Source: JAJYKC01 sp035545735
GTDB taxonomy: Bacteria; Acidobacteriota; Terriglobia; Bryobacterales; Bryobacteraceae
DNA length: 64,000 nucleotides
Reading direction: 5' to 3'
Assembly: GCA_035545735.1 (NCBI GenBank)
Contig: DASZXS010000068.1
Span: forward strand, 163,408-227,407
In this document: positions 42,279 through 50,581 of the stretch, one piece after another
Numbering within the stretch: position 1 is the stretch's first letter
Layout of the letters: each line of letters opens with the position of its first letter
Notes under the pieces: generated by a model
Seen by the model: the letters and a program-made list of their open reading frames with translations, nothing else
Told to the model about the DNA's origin: nothing
Databases searched by the model: none
Program-made: the position numbers and the translations under genes

Positions 42279-43658
42279 ATGCAACAGGAAGACATCACCC
42301 TTTTCAAAAGCCAGCTCCGAGGCGAACTGATTGAGCCATCGGACGCCCGCTACGATGCGGCGTGCCAGGTCTACAATGCCATGATCCACCGCAGACCCCG
42401 TCTCATTTCCCGGTGTGCGGACGTAGCTGACGTGATCGCCGCTGTCCAGTTCGGACGCCGCCACAACCTGCCCGTTTCCATTCGCGGCGGAGGGCATAAC
42501 GCCGGTGGACTGGGCGTTTGCGACGACGGACTCGTGATCGACCTTTCGCCGATCCGTTACGTCCATGTCGACCCCGCAACGGCGACAGTGCGGGTGGGCG
42601 GCGGCTCAACCTGGGGAGATGTGGACCACGCGACCCACCCCTTCGGCCTTGCTGTTCCCTCTGGAATCATCTCCACCACCGGCGTCGGCGGTTTGACCCT
42701 CGGGGGAGGGATGGGCCACTTGACCCGGAAGTACGGACTGACGATTGATAATCTGTCGTCGGCCGACGTCGTTCTGGCGGATGGGTCCTTCGTTGTGGCG
42801 AGCGCCGACGAGAACCCCGATCTTTTCTGGGCCATTCGCGGAGGGGGAGGGAACTTCGGAGTGGTGACGTCGTTCCTCTTCCAGGCGCACCCGGTGAAAA
42901 TGGTAAATGCCGGTCCCATGCTTTGGGACCTGGACCAGGCGGCCGCCATCATGAAGTGGTACCGGGAGTTCATCCCGCAGGCTCCGGAAGAAATTAACGG
43001 CTTCTTCGCCTTCATCACGGTTCCGCCCGGCCCTCCCTTCCCGGAATCTCTGCACTTCAAAAAGATGGCGGCGCTGGTTTGGTGCCATCAGGGGACCATG
43101 GATCAGGCAAACGGGATTCTGGATCCCCTGCGGCGCTTCCACCGTCCGGAGTTCGAATTCTTCGCCACCATGCCCTTCCCGGTTCTGCAGAGTATGTTTG
43201 ACGGCTTGTACGTGCCCGGGCTGCAATGGTACTGGAAGGCGGATTTCGTGAACGAGTTGAGCGATGAAGCGATATCCCTCCACATCCGTCACGGGTCTGA
43301 GATGCCGACACTCCACTCAACCATGCATCTGTACCCCATCAACGGGGCCGCGCATCGCGTAAAAAGCAGCGACACTCCCTGGAGCTATCGCGATGCTACC
43401 TGGACCGAAGTAATCGTCGGCGTGGACCCCGACCCGGCGAACAACGATCGCATTACGGCATGGGCGAAGGACTACTGGAACGCTCTTCATCCCCATGGAG
43501 CGGGCGGTGCTTATATTAACTTCATGATGGACGGCGAAGGCGACGGCCGAATTCGCATGGCCTACCGGGATAACTATGAAAGACTCGCTCGGATTAAGAC
43601 CAAATATGATCCCACGAACTTCTTTCATGTGAATCAAAACATCCGGCCCGCCGCGTAA
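42279..43658 (+). CDS. BBE-type FAD-linked oxidoreductase
   Basis: A 459-residue berberine-bridge/6-hydroxynicotine-oxidase-like flavoprotein. The FAD-binding PP-loop is SIRGGGHNAGG; the His in GGGHN is the site of covalent 8-alpha-FAD attachment, and TGVGGLTLGGGMGHLTRKYGL is the second FAD block (its second covalent Cys is absent, so FAD is probably mono-covalent). The BBE C-terminal segment YINFMMDGEGDG..YDPTNFFHVNQNI is intact. No signal peptide. Oxidation of alcohols, sugars or amines is possible; substrate not determinable. It follows the BTAD/AAA regulator on the same strand. Confidence 0.88.
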   Translation: MQQEDITLFKSQLRGELIEPSDARYDAACQVYNAMIHRRPRLISRCADVADVIAAVQFGRRHNLPVSIRGGGHNAGGLGVCDDGLVIDLSPIRYVHVDPATATVRVGGGSTWGDVDHATHPFGLAVPSGIISTTGVGGLTLGGGMGHLTRKYGLTIDNLSSADVVLADGSFVVASADENPDLFWAIRGGGGNFGVVTSFLFQAHPVKMVNAGPMLWDLDQAAAIMKWYREFIPQAPEEINGFFAFITVPPGPPFPESLHFKKMAALVWCHQGTMDQANGILDPLRRFHRPEFEFFATMPFPVLQSMFDGLYVPGLQWYWKADFVNELSDEAISLHIRHGSEMPTLHSTMHLYPINGAAHRVKSSDTPWSYRDATWTEVIVGVDPDPANNDRITAWAKDYWNALHPHGAGGAYINFMMDGEGDGRIRMAYRDNYERLARIKTKYDPTNFFHVNQNIRPAA

Positions 43659-44148
43659 CAGACCCGCTCGGCCGGCCGCCAGACTCCACGTCCTGGAACG
43701 CTCTTGTGGGGCGCGGGCACAGTCCTGGCGGAGTGTCTCTCCCGGCGCTCTGATGGAGCAGCGAGGATCGGAGCCGCTGCTCCTGCCGGCGCGTTGTCAG
43801 GCTTCCTTTCCTCAATTTCACTCTTCGCAAAGCAATTTCATAAAGGCCGAAACGCGCGAATTCATTTCCACAAAGTATTTCATCCGGCGCAGGGAACCTC
43901 TTGCCGCGCCACTCGTATGTAAGTTGTCGGAGGTCGTGCGGCGAGAGTGGAGCCTCCGGAGTAACTTACCGGAATCATAACTGGTAAGCGGCTCGTTCGT
44001 TTAACTTGTCCTATTAATGTTCGGGAATTAGTTAGCTGGCTCGTGCCCCGTTTTTGCCGCGCGGAGTTCGCCGCCTCTGCGCTTCGAGTGGCTGACTTTT
44101 TATATCGCAGTAGACCCTCGGCCCAGTGTGCGTCGAGAGAGGACTCCA
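43659..44148. other. 490-base gene-free stretch with one hairpin
   Basis: The longest gene-free interval in the window. Read in six frames it offers only short open frames with no recognisable start or family. The right half (from about 43800) is markedly AT-richer than its surroundings, as for a promoter region of the gene at 44149. It holds the stem-loop listed at 43919-43969; I see no tRNA, riboswitch or terminator. Confidence 0.6.
43919..43969. repeat. two-part stem-loop in the intergenic stretch
   Basis: GTAAGTT (43919-43925) pairs with AACTTAC (43963-43969), and CGGAGG (43928-43933) pairs with CCTCCG (43953-43958). A small internal bulge (two bases against four) separates the two helices and a 19-base loop closes them. 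There is no T run, so it is not a standard terminator. It could be an RNA structure or protein-binding dyad; function unknown. Confidence 0.5.
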
Positions 44149-44913
44149 ATGGCGCAAAAAATGTTATTCATGGCGGTGGCTTGCCTTGCCGGCGGCCCCG
44201 CATTTTCCGAGACGATTGTTGTCGGTGTCTACAATCTGTGCGGCGCTCGCGCGGCATTAATCGAAAAGGGCGAGCGGGAAGCGAGCCGGCTTTTCGAACG
44301 GGCGCGCATCGAGATCCGCTGGGAAGATTGCGGAACCAGGGATCCGAGCTCTGGCGGCGATCCGTACTGCGGCGCGCCGTATGATCCGTACCGCTTCACT
44401 GTGGTCATCCATAAGAATCTCACGAAGAGCTCCATCCCGGACGGTGCCTTAGGCTTCGCCTTGCCTCTATCGGGCGAGGGGAACCATGCCGCGGTCGTAT
44501 ACTCCCGTTTGGAGGAACTTACCGCCGCGAATCCCGGACTGGTCGGAAGCGACGCGCTCCTCGGCGCCGTCCTGGCGCACGAAATCGCCCATCTTCTTTC
44601 TGCCCGGATGGGCCATGGCCAGGGGGTCATGGAAGCGAACTGGACGCGCGCGGAATTGAAGCGCATCGGGCAGCGCGGCCTTGCCTTCACGGCCGAGCAG
44701 GCCAAGGAGCTGCACGCCGGTCTGCAATTGCGGGCTGCCGCGGCGCCCCACCAATGGCCGGGCGGCGAAACCATGGATATTGCCGCGGCACGGCCCCCTT
44801 CGCTTCCCCATTATCGGGCGCGCGCCTCCGGCCGGTCCGAAGCGGGGTCCGCTCCGGTTCGCGCGGGCTCCACGTCATTCAGGAACGGATCGCCGCCGGC
44901 TCCGGAGTGGTAG
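44149..44913 (+). CDS. secreted HEXXH-type zincin-like protein
   Basis: A 254-residue protein with a signal peptide (about 1-22, ending GPAFSE). Residues around 145-165 read VLAHEIAHLLSARMGHGQGVM, a HEIAH zinc site followed by GHGQGVM with a nearby His and Met, like the HEXXHxxGxxH plus Met turn of metzincins. Several cysteines (LCGA, EDCG, YCGAP) probably form disulfides. A long proline-, alanine- and serine-rich tail follows from about 195. The start is set by GAGAGAGGA at 44135-44143 upstream of this ATG. I do not recognise the family; proteolysis is probable but unproven. Confidence 0.6.
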   Translation: MAQKMLFMAVACLAGGPAFSETIVVGVYNLCGARAALIEKGEREASRLFERARIEIRWEDCGTRDPSSGGDPYCGAPYDPYRFTVVIHKNLTKSSIPDGALGFALPLSGEGNHAAVVYSRLEELTAANPGLVGSDALLGAVLAHEIAHLLSARMGHGQGVMEANWTRAELKRIGQRGLAFTAEQAKELHAGLQLRAAAAPHQWPGGETMDIAAARPPSLPHYRARASGRSEAGSAPVRAGSTSFRNGSPPAPEW

Positions 44914-45541
44914 CGGCCGCCGGGAAAAGATGAATGAACGCATACTGCAATAGCATGATGGTCTTGCCATCCTGAATTTCCCCGGCCTCGATTGCGCGCA
45001 TGGCCGCCGCAAAAGGAATCTCGAGAACTTCTATATCCTCGCCTTCGGCGTGGTTGCCGCCGCCGGGCCGCGTCTTCGCTTCGTTGTCGTACTCCGCGAC
45101 GAAGAAGTGCACACGCTCGGTGACCGATCCGGGACTCATAAACGCCTCGAAGACCCGGCGCGCATCCGAGACCTGGTAACCGGTCTCCTCCTCGGCCTCG
45201 GCTCGGATGCGTTCCTCCGGGCTTGCACGATCGAGCCGGCCTGCCGCCGCTTCGATCAACATGCCGGACGGATGACCATTGACGAAGGCGGGATAGCGAA
45301 ACTGGCGGGTCAGCACCACCGTGCGGCGCTTCAGGTTATAGAGGAGGATTGTCGCGCCATCGCCGCGATCGTAGGTCTCCCGGGTCGTCTCCTGCCAGCT
45401 TCCGTCGCGACGCAGGAATTCGAAGGTTGTTTTCTTTAAGATAGCCCAATCGTCCGAGAGTACCCGGACGCCTTTGATCCTGACTTTTTCCGCCGTTGGC
45501 TGCTGTGAGTGTGGCACGAATGTTCCCAAATTATCATGCAA
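44879..45541 (-). CDS. nudK: GDP-mannose pyrophosphatase-like Nudix hydrolase
   Basis: A 220-residue (or 212 if the GTG at 45517 is used) Nudix enzyme closely resembling E. coli NudK. Recognisable shared blocks: LSDDWAILKKTTFEF, TYDRGDGATILLYN, TRQFRYPAFVNG, and a Nudix box around AAGRLDRASPEE and RAEAEEETGY, then MSPGSVTERVHFF, which marks the GDP-mannose/ADP-ribose group. A -35 TTGACC and -10 GATAAT on the minus strand (45557-45530) put the transcription start near 45523, so the GTG at 45517 is a credible nearly leaderless start and the ATG at 45541 would precede it. Acts on GDP-mannose or other sugar nucleotides in the cytosol. Confidence 0.88.
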   Translation of the reverse strand: MHDNLGTFVPHSQQPTAEKVRIKGVRVLSDDWAILKKTTFEFLRRDGSWQETTRETYDRGDGATILLYNLKRRTVVLTRQFRYPAFVNGHPSGMLIEAAAGRLDRASPEERIRAEAEEETGYQVSDARRVFEAFMSPGSVTERVHFFVAEYDNEAKTRPGGGNHAEGEDIEVLEIPFAAAMRAIEAGEIQDGKTIMLLQYAFIHLFPAAATTPEPAAIRS

Positions 45542-45571
45542 TTTCGTGCAAGGTCAAGTATAATCATGCAA
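45530..45571. promoter_or_regulatory. shared nudK/deoR promoter region with phased direct repeats
   Basis: Only 38 bases separate the maximal starts of nudK (minus) and the DeoR-type gene (plus). On the plus strand a TATAAT -10 lies at 45559-45564, just 15 bases before the ATG at 45580. On the minus strand TTGACC (45557-45552) and GATAAT (45535-45530) face nudK with a 16-base spacer. ATCATGCAA occurs at 45533-45541 and 45563-45571, with a variant TTCGTGCAA at 45543-45551; the copies start 10 and 30 bases apart, i.e. on one helix face. They are good candidates for the DeoR-type operator. Confidence 0.65.
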
Positions 45572-45579
45572 GCGGCGCA

Positions 45580-46335
45580 ATGCTGACAACACATCGAAAG
45601 CAACAAATCCTGGGGCTGTTGAAGCGGAACGGACAGGTGATTGCGAAGGACGTGAGCCGGGCGATGGGAGTGTCCGAAGACACGATCCGGCGGGATCTGC
45701 GCGAATTGGCGCAGGCGGGTCTCTTACAGCGCGTTCATGGAGGAGCGCTGCCGGCTTCACCGGCAATCGTGGACTTCGCTGGGCGGGAGAGGCTCCGTCA
45801 CGCGGGAAAGATAGCCATCGGCCGGGCCGCCGCATGCATGATTCAACCCCACCAGGTGGTCATCCTGGACGGCGGCACCACAGCCAGGGAGCTTGCGCGC
45901 CATATTCCTCTCGAAATGCAAGCGACGGTAATCACACACAGCCCGGCCATTGCCCTCGAACTTTTGCAACATAGCGGAATCGAAGTGATCCTGATTGGAG
46001 GACGCCTGTTCAAGCACTCGGTAGTATCCGTCGGCGCCGCCTGCATGGAGGCGATTCGCAGCGTGCATGCAGGCACGTTCTTTATGGGGGTTACCGGCGT
46101 ACATCCGGAGACTGGTTTGACCACGGGTGATTTCGAAGAGGCCGCTGTGAAGCGCGCTCTCAGTCATGCGGCTGCCGAGACGATCGTACTGGCTTCCGCC
46201 GAGAAACTAGGCGCGGCCTCCTCTTACCCGGTGATCGGCCTCGATGAAATAAGCGGCATCATTACCGAGAAGAGCGTCGGCGCGGCCGTGATACGGCCGT
46301 ATGAAGATCTTGGGATTACCGTCACAAGAGTATAA
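45580..46335 (+). CDS. DeoR/GlpR-family transcriptional regulator
   Basis: A 251-residue sugar-phosphate-responsive repressor: an N-terminal helix-turn-helix (TTHRKQQILGLLKRNG and VSEDTIRRDLRELAQAGLLQRVHGGALP) and a C-terminal DeoRC sensor domain with the VILDGGTTARELARH phosphate-binding block and FFMGVTGVHPETGLTTGDFEEAAVKRAL. The open frame extends upstream to 45496, but the family begins at MLTTHRKQQ, so the ATG at 45580 is used. Divergent from nudK; likely binds the phased repeats between them. The nearby sugar-related genes (DUF1080 protein, ABC transporter) are possible further targets. Confidence 0.9.
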   Translation: MLTTHRKQQILGLLKRNGQVIAKDVSRAMGVSEDTIRRDLRELAQAGLLQRVHGGALPASPAIVDFAGRERLRHAGKIAIGRAAACMIQPHQVVILDGGTTARELARHIPLEMQATVITHSPAIALELLQHSGIEVILIGGRLFKHSVVSVGAACMEAIRSVHAGTFFMGVTGVHPETGLTTGDFEEAAVKRALSHAAAETIVLASAEKLGAASSYPVIGLDEISGIITEKSVGAAVIRPYEDLGITVTRV

Positions 46336-46484
46336 GGCCCCCCAGGAGGCGGCGTCCCGGTACTTTCCAGATCGTAGCGCTGCCCGCCGCTTCGGATGGT
46401 CCATGGGACGTTCGCAACCCTCAATTCGACGCGGGCCGTTGCCGGCTTACCGGACGGCGTCACGTACACGATCTGGCAAGCCAG

Positions 46485-47360
46485 TTACGGAAGCGGGGCC
46501 GTGTGCAAGAAGGACAACAACTCCGAAGCGACCTGGACGAAGAGTGCCGGGCTGGTATGCTCGCGGCCGCCTTTCAGGGGGCGGGCGGTGAATTTTGCTC
46601 TGATGCCGTCAAGCGTTGCTTTCCATAGCAGGATATTCTCCGGCGGCGGGACCTTCGGATCGTACTCCTCGTAGAATGCCATCCAGCGCGCCTTCCGCAG
46701 CACGCGAAGCCGGCGTCTGGTAAGCGGCCCCGCGCGCCCCGGGTCCAAATCCGCGGTAGTGCGGCGAAACCCTGGATCCTTCTCCGGATTTCCCGGACAA
46801 CCGCTCGCCGGAGCGAAACCGAATGCCCGCGAGATTTGCCCGACGCGATCCACTCCGGCCGGACATCGATAGAGAGACTCGAGCGACGTCACCGGGGCCA
46901 GCATCACAACATGGTCGAAGGAAACTCCGCCCAGCATCAGGTTCAGCAGGGTCAAATTGCCCGCCGAAATCGCGATGGCGTCGAAGCGGGCGGCATGTTC
47001 CACGCGCCGCAGATGCCTCATCAACGCGGAGACCGCCCGCTCGGTCGCGGAGTTGCCCCACATGCCATTGCCGGGAATCGCCGCGGCGTTGGATTGCGCC
47101 ACGATAAAGCCCGCCCCGGTCAGAAGTTCGATTAGCCCGTTCTCGTCCGCCCGGGTTTCCCAGGTGGACCCGTTTGCCGCCACGATCTCGCCGTTTCCGT
47201 GGAGCAACACGACCGCGCGCTCCGTCGCGGCGTCCGTTTTCTTCACAAAACACCAGTCCCCTTTGATCTGGAATCGGCTGGTGTGGATGCTGGCGGCGAA
47301 CAGCGATGGGGCGAATGCGGCGGCCAGAAACGCAGCCGTGCACGATCCCCGCCGCTTCAT
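46485..47360 (-). CDS. secreted alpha/beta-hydrolase-like protein
   Basis: A 291-residue exported protein (signal peptide about 1-22). The sequence has an oxyanion-type LLHGNGE (about 53-59), a nucleophile-elbow-like AIAISAGNLTLL (Ser near 132; the usual Gly before x-Ser is Ala/Ile), an acid candidate in EEYDPKVPP and a His in GREHTSP near the end, in alpha/beta-hydrolase order. Two cysteine pairs may be disulfides. The ATG overlaps the stop of the DUF1080 gene, so it is the second gene of a minus-strand pair. Esterase activity is a reasonable guess, not shown. Confidence 0.6.
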   Translation of the reverse strand: MKRRGSCTAAFLAAAFAPSLFAASIHTSRFQIKGDWCFVKKTDAATERAVVLLHGNGEIVAANGSTWETRADENGLIELLTGAGFIVAQSNAAAIPGNGMWGNSATERAVSALMRHLRRVEHAARFDAIAISAGNLTLLNLMLGGVSFDHVVMLAPVTSLESLYRCPAGVDRVGQISRAFGFAPASGCPGNPEKDPGFRRTTADLDPGRAGPLTRRRLRVLRKARWMAFYEEYDPKVPPPENILLWKATLDGIRAKFTARPLKGGREHTSPALFVQVASELLSFLHTAPLP

Positions 47361-48007
47361 TGGCCGCCAATTTCGTGAATCCGGATATTCCGGAAAAGAA
47401 TGACTGTCTTCAGATCGTGAAGCTGCAGCCCGATAGGCCCCTTGAGGCTCCGCTGCGAATCGCCCGCCGACTCGGACACGAGGTGCCCGTTAAGCTTTAC
47501 CCGGATGCCGCTCTTGCGCGATTCGATGTCCAGGGAATTCCAGTCGAAATCGTGCTGAAAGCCGGTTTTCGCGACGGCGAAGAGATAGACGCTGCCCGTC
47601 GGATACTTCTCGGCGCGCTCATTAATGATCTGAATCTCGTACCCGACATGCGCCGGCGTCTTGTTGGGATTCGCCAGGGCCGCGTCGCCAAACGAGTAGC
47701 GGGCGCGCGAGGTGTCGCGTATCGAGACGCCGCTGTTCACGCCAAGCGGCAGCCAGTACTCCACGTGAAGATCGAACTCGGTGAACTCTTTTTTTGTATA
47801 AAGCCAGGATTGATTCTGGTGCGGACGCTCGTTTGGTATTCGTGGATCGCGCTGTCCGGAGAGAGTCCCGTCCCCCAGTACGCTCCAGACTCCGTCTCCG
47901 ACTACCTGCCAGTTCCGCAGGGAAGGACCATCGATTAAGTTGACCCATTGCGCCGGGCACAGCATGGCGCCAAGAGTCATCAGGAAAATGAACCGCGCGG
48001 TTCTCAT
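47357..48007 (-). CDS. DUF1080 / 3-keto-disaccharide hydrolase-domain protein
   Basis: A 216-residue secreted protein (signal peptide ending near LCPAQ) with the DUF1080 concanavalin-like beta-sandwich: VNLIDGPSLRNWQVVGDGVWSV at the start, LYTKKEFTEFDLHVEYWLPLGVNSGVSIRD in the middle and KGPIGLQLHDLKTVILFRNIRIHEI at the end. Members act on 3-keto-glycosides or bind carbohydrate; in acidobacteria and planctomycetes they are secreted in many copies. First gene of a pair with the alpha/beta-hydrolase-like gene, and divergent from the sugar ABC transporter, which fits a sugar-acquisition locus. Confidence 0.87.
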   Translation of the reverse strand: MRTARFIFLMTLGAMLCPAQWVNLIDGPSLRNWQVVGDGVWSVLGDGTLSGQRDPRIPNERPHQNQSWLYTKKEFTEFDLHVEYWLPLGVNSGVSIRDTSRARYSFGDAALANPNKTPAHVGYEIQIINERAEKYPTGSVYLFAVAKTGFQHDFDWNSLDIESRKSGIRVKLNGHLVSESAGDSQRSLKGPIGLQLHDLKTVILFRNIRIHEIGGQ

Positions 48008-48128
48008 CGTTCGGGTTGTTCATCCTTTCTCGCCTTTGTCCAGGCGACCCATGAGTCATCATATATTCGAGAAGCCGCGCGCCGTGAAATCCGGGTGAGT
48101 CCATGCACTATAATCAACGAGTTTGGCC

Positions 48129-49655
48129 ATGTTGCTCGAACTCAAAGGAATCCGCAAAAGCTTTGGCGGAGTCGCCGCGCTGCGGGACGGGACTCTCTCG
48201 GTCGAAGCCGGCGAAGCGCATCTCCTCATGGGAGAGAATGGCGCCGGAAAATCGACCCTGATGAAAATCGCCGCCGGGTTGTTGCAGCCCGACGGCGGCG
48301 AAATCCTTTGGAAGGGGAAGAAGGTGCGGTTCCGGACGCCGGCCGAGGCGGCCGCCAACGGTATCGCGATGGTTCATCAGGAGTCCTTGCTTGCCCGGCA
48401 TCTGAGCGTTGCCGAGAACATCTTCCTGGGACGGGAGGAGCGTCTGCCGTTCGGCTGGGTGAAACGCCGCCAAATGATCGAAAAAGCGGCGCGCATCATC
48501 GAGGAGCATCATTTTCCCCTGCGGGCGGAGTGGATGGTGGACCGCCTCAGCCCGGCGGGAAAGCAAATGGTGGAGATCTGCCGCGCCATTCAACAAGGGA
48601 CCAACCTGTTGATCTTCGATGAGCCGACGTCCTCGCTCTCCGCGGCGGAGACGGACGAAGTGTTCCGCATCGTCAAAACGCTAAAGCTGCAGAATGCCGG
48701 TGTGATTTACATCACCCATCGCTTGGACGAGTTGCGCGAAGTGGGCGACCGCGTCACGGTATTGCGGGACGGCCAAACGGTCCATACCGACGCTTTGAGC
48801 AACCTCGATCTGGACCGGCTGATTCAACTCATGGTCGGGCGCGAAGTCGCCTCCATCTATGAACGCAAGGCGATTCCGCCCGGCGAGGAAATTCTTCGCG
48901 TGGAAGGTCTGAACCGCAAGGGCGTGCTGCGCGACATCAGCTTTTCGGTCCGCGCCGGCGAAATCGTCGGTCTCGCCGGACTCATCGGCGCCGGGCGCAC
49001 CGAACTCTGCCGCGCGCTGTTTGGACTGGATGGTGTCGATTCGGGCGAGGTGAAGATCGCCGGGAAGCCGGTTCGGGTTCGCTCCGCTCGCCAGGGCGTT
49101 TCCGCCGGCCTCGCGCTCATTCCGGAAGACCGTCAACGTAGTGGCCTGGCGGCGCTGCTCCCCATTTCGCATAACATGACCCTGGCGAGCGTTGATCGCA
49201 TCAGCAAGCTCGGGTTTCTGAACCATGCCGCGGAACGGGATATTTCCACCGACTACATCGGCCGGCTGCGCCTGAAATGCAGTTCGGCCCGCCAGGCCGC
49301 CGGAAAGCTCAGCGGCGGAAATCAGCAGAAAGTCGTCATTGCCAAGTGGCTGGTGCGCGGAGCGCGCGTGTTTCTGTTTGACGAGCCTACCCGGGGCATC
49401 GACGTCGGAGCGAAAGCCGAGGTGTTCGAAGTGATGGATTCACTGGCGCGCTCCGGCGCCGCCATCCTGATGGTGAGCTCGGAGATGGCCGAATTGCTTC
49501 AGACCGCCGACCGCATTCTTGTCATGCGGCAAGGGCGCATCAGCGGTGAACTGCCCGGGCATACCACGCAAGAGGCCATCATGCGCCTTGCCGGATTTGA
49601 TGCCGAAGTGCCAGGGGCCGCTGAAAACGACACTCCAGGGGAAACTATCCAATGA
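48129..49655 (+). CDS. sugar ABC transporter ATP-binding protein (RbsA/MglA type)
   Basis: A 508-residue tandem ATPase. The first unit has Walker A GENGAGKST, a LSPAGKQMVEICRAI signature-region and Walker B LLIFDEPTSSL. The second has the degenerate GLIGAGRTEL Walker A, a classic LSGGNQQKVVIAKWL signature and VFLFDEPTRGIDVGAK. This is the pattern of RbsA, MglA, XylG and AraG, in which one site is catalytic. ATG at 48129 chosen over a TTG at 48123. The permease gene overlaps by four bases. No periplasmic binding protein gene is present in the neighbourhood, so the substrate (a monosaccharide) cannot be named. Confidence 0.92.
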   Translation: MLLELKGIRKSFGGVAALRDGTLSVEAGEAHLLMGENGAGKSTLMKIAAGLLQPDGGEILWKGKKVRFRTPAEAAANGIAMVHQESLLARHLSVAENIFLGREERLPFGWVKRRQMIEKAARIIEEHHFPLRAEWMVDRLSPAGKQMVEICRAIQQGTNLLIFDEPTSSLSAAETDEVFRIVKTLKLQNAGVIYITHRLDELREVGDRVTVLRDGQTVHTDALSNLDLDRLIQLMVGREVASIYERKAIPPGEEILRVEGLNRKGVLRDISFSVRAGEIVGLAGLIGAGRTELCRALFGLDGVDSGEVKIAGKPVRVRSARQGVSAGLALIPEDRQRSGLAALLPISHNMTLASVDRISKLGFLNHAAERDISTDYIGRLRLKCSSARQAAGKLSGGNQQKVVIAKWLVRGARVFLFDEPTRGIDVGAKAEVFEVMDSLARSGAAILMVSSEMAELLQTADRILVMRQGRISGELPGHTTQEAIMRLAGFDAEVPGAAENDTPGETIQ

Positions 49656-50575
49656 TTCAACGGCTCCTGCCGTTCGTCACGCTGGTTGCGCTGTTCATCG
49701 GTCTCGCAATCGCGTCTCCTAATTTTCTTTCCGCCTCCAACCTGTCGAGCGTGGTCCGCCAGACCGCTGTGATCAACATCATGGCGCTCGGCATGACGCT
49801 CGTTATCATTGCGGGCGGCATCGATCTTTCCGTTGGCTCGATTTTGGCCGTCGGCGGGCTGTTCGGAACCATGTCGATTTCCCACGGCGCAAGCATTCCG
49901 ATGGGCATCATGGTGGGCGTGCTGGCGGGCACCGTTTGCGGCGCCGCCAATGGAGCCATGGTGGTCGGCTTTCGCGTCAATCCCTTCATCGTCACCCTCG
50001 GCACCATGGGGATTTTTCGCGGCGTTGCCCTGATCGCGTCGAACGGCCTGCCGGTTCACGATCTCCCGCCGTCCTTCTCGTTTCTGGGGGAGGGAAATCT
50101 GTTCCACGTCCCGTTCGTGCTATGGCTGCTGGTCTTGTGCGGCGCCGGCATGCATATTCTGCTGGAACACACGCGTCTCGGGCGATACGCCTTCGCGATG
50201 GGCAGCAACAACGCGGCGGCCGTATATGCGGGTGTGCCCGTGGGCTTCCACACTGTAGCGGTTTACGCGATCGCCGGGCTGTTGACCGGGCTGGCTGGAA
50301 TGGTGGAGGCCTCGCGCCTGCTCACAGGCCAGCCGACTGCCGGCCTTGGATACGAGCTTTCGGCGATTGCCGCGGTCGTCATCGGCGGCGGCAGCCTCTA
50401 CGGCGGGGAAGGCAGCGTGGTGGGCACGCTGGTGGGCGCGTTCATCATGGGGCTTCTCGCCAACGGGAGCGATCTGCTTGGGACCAATCCTTACTGGCAG
50501 CAGGTGGTGATTGGCGCCGCCATCATCATCGCCGTCACCGTCGACGAGTTTCACAAGCGCCGCGTTCGAAAGTAG
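49652..50575 (+). CDS. sugar ABC transporter permease (RbsC family)
   Basis: A 307-residue membrane protein with about eight to ten helices and RbsC-type blocks: MALGMTLVIIAGGIDLSVGSILAV, RVNPFIVTLGTMGIFRGVALI, and the typical EAM-like loop GMVEASRLLTGQPTAGLGYELSAIAAVVIGG. It forms the pore for the ATPase encoded immediately upstream; the ATG overlaps that gene's stop. A single permease gene serves as a homodimer in this family. Ends six bases before the CYTH gene. Confidence 0.92.
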   Translation: MIQRLLPFVTLVALFIGLAIASPNFLSASNLSSVVRQTAVINIMALGMTLVIIAGGIDLSVGSILAVGGLFGTMSISHGASIPMGIMVGVLAGTVCGAANGAMVVGFRVNPFIVTLGTMGIFRGVALIASNGLPVHDLPPSFSFLGEGNLFHVPFVLWLLVLCGAGMHILLEHTRLGRYAFAMGSNNAAAVYAGVPVGFHTVAVYAIAGLLTGLAGMVEASRLLTGQPTAGLGYELSAIAAVVIGGGSLYGGEGSVVGTLVGAFIMGLLANGSDLLGTNPYWQQVVIGAAIIIAVTVDEFHKRRVRK

Positions 50576-50581
50576 CGGCCG

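Noticed and set aside
45496..45579. N-terminal extension of the DeoR-type gene
   Set aside because: It overlaps the divergent nudK region and the phased repeats; the family starts at the ATG at 45580.
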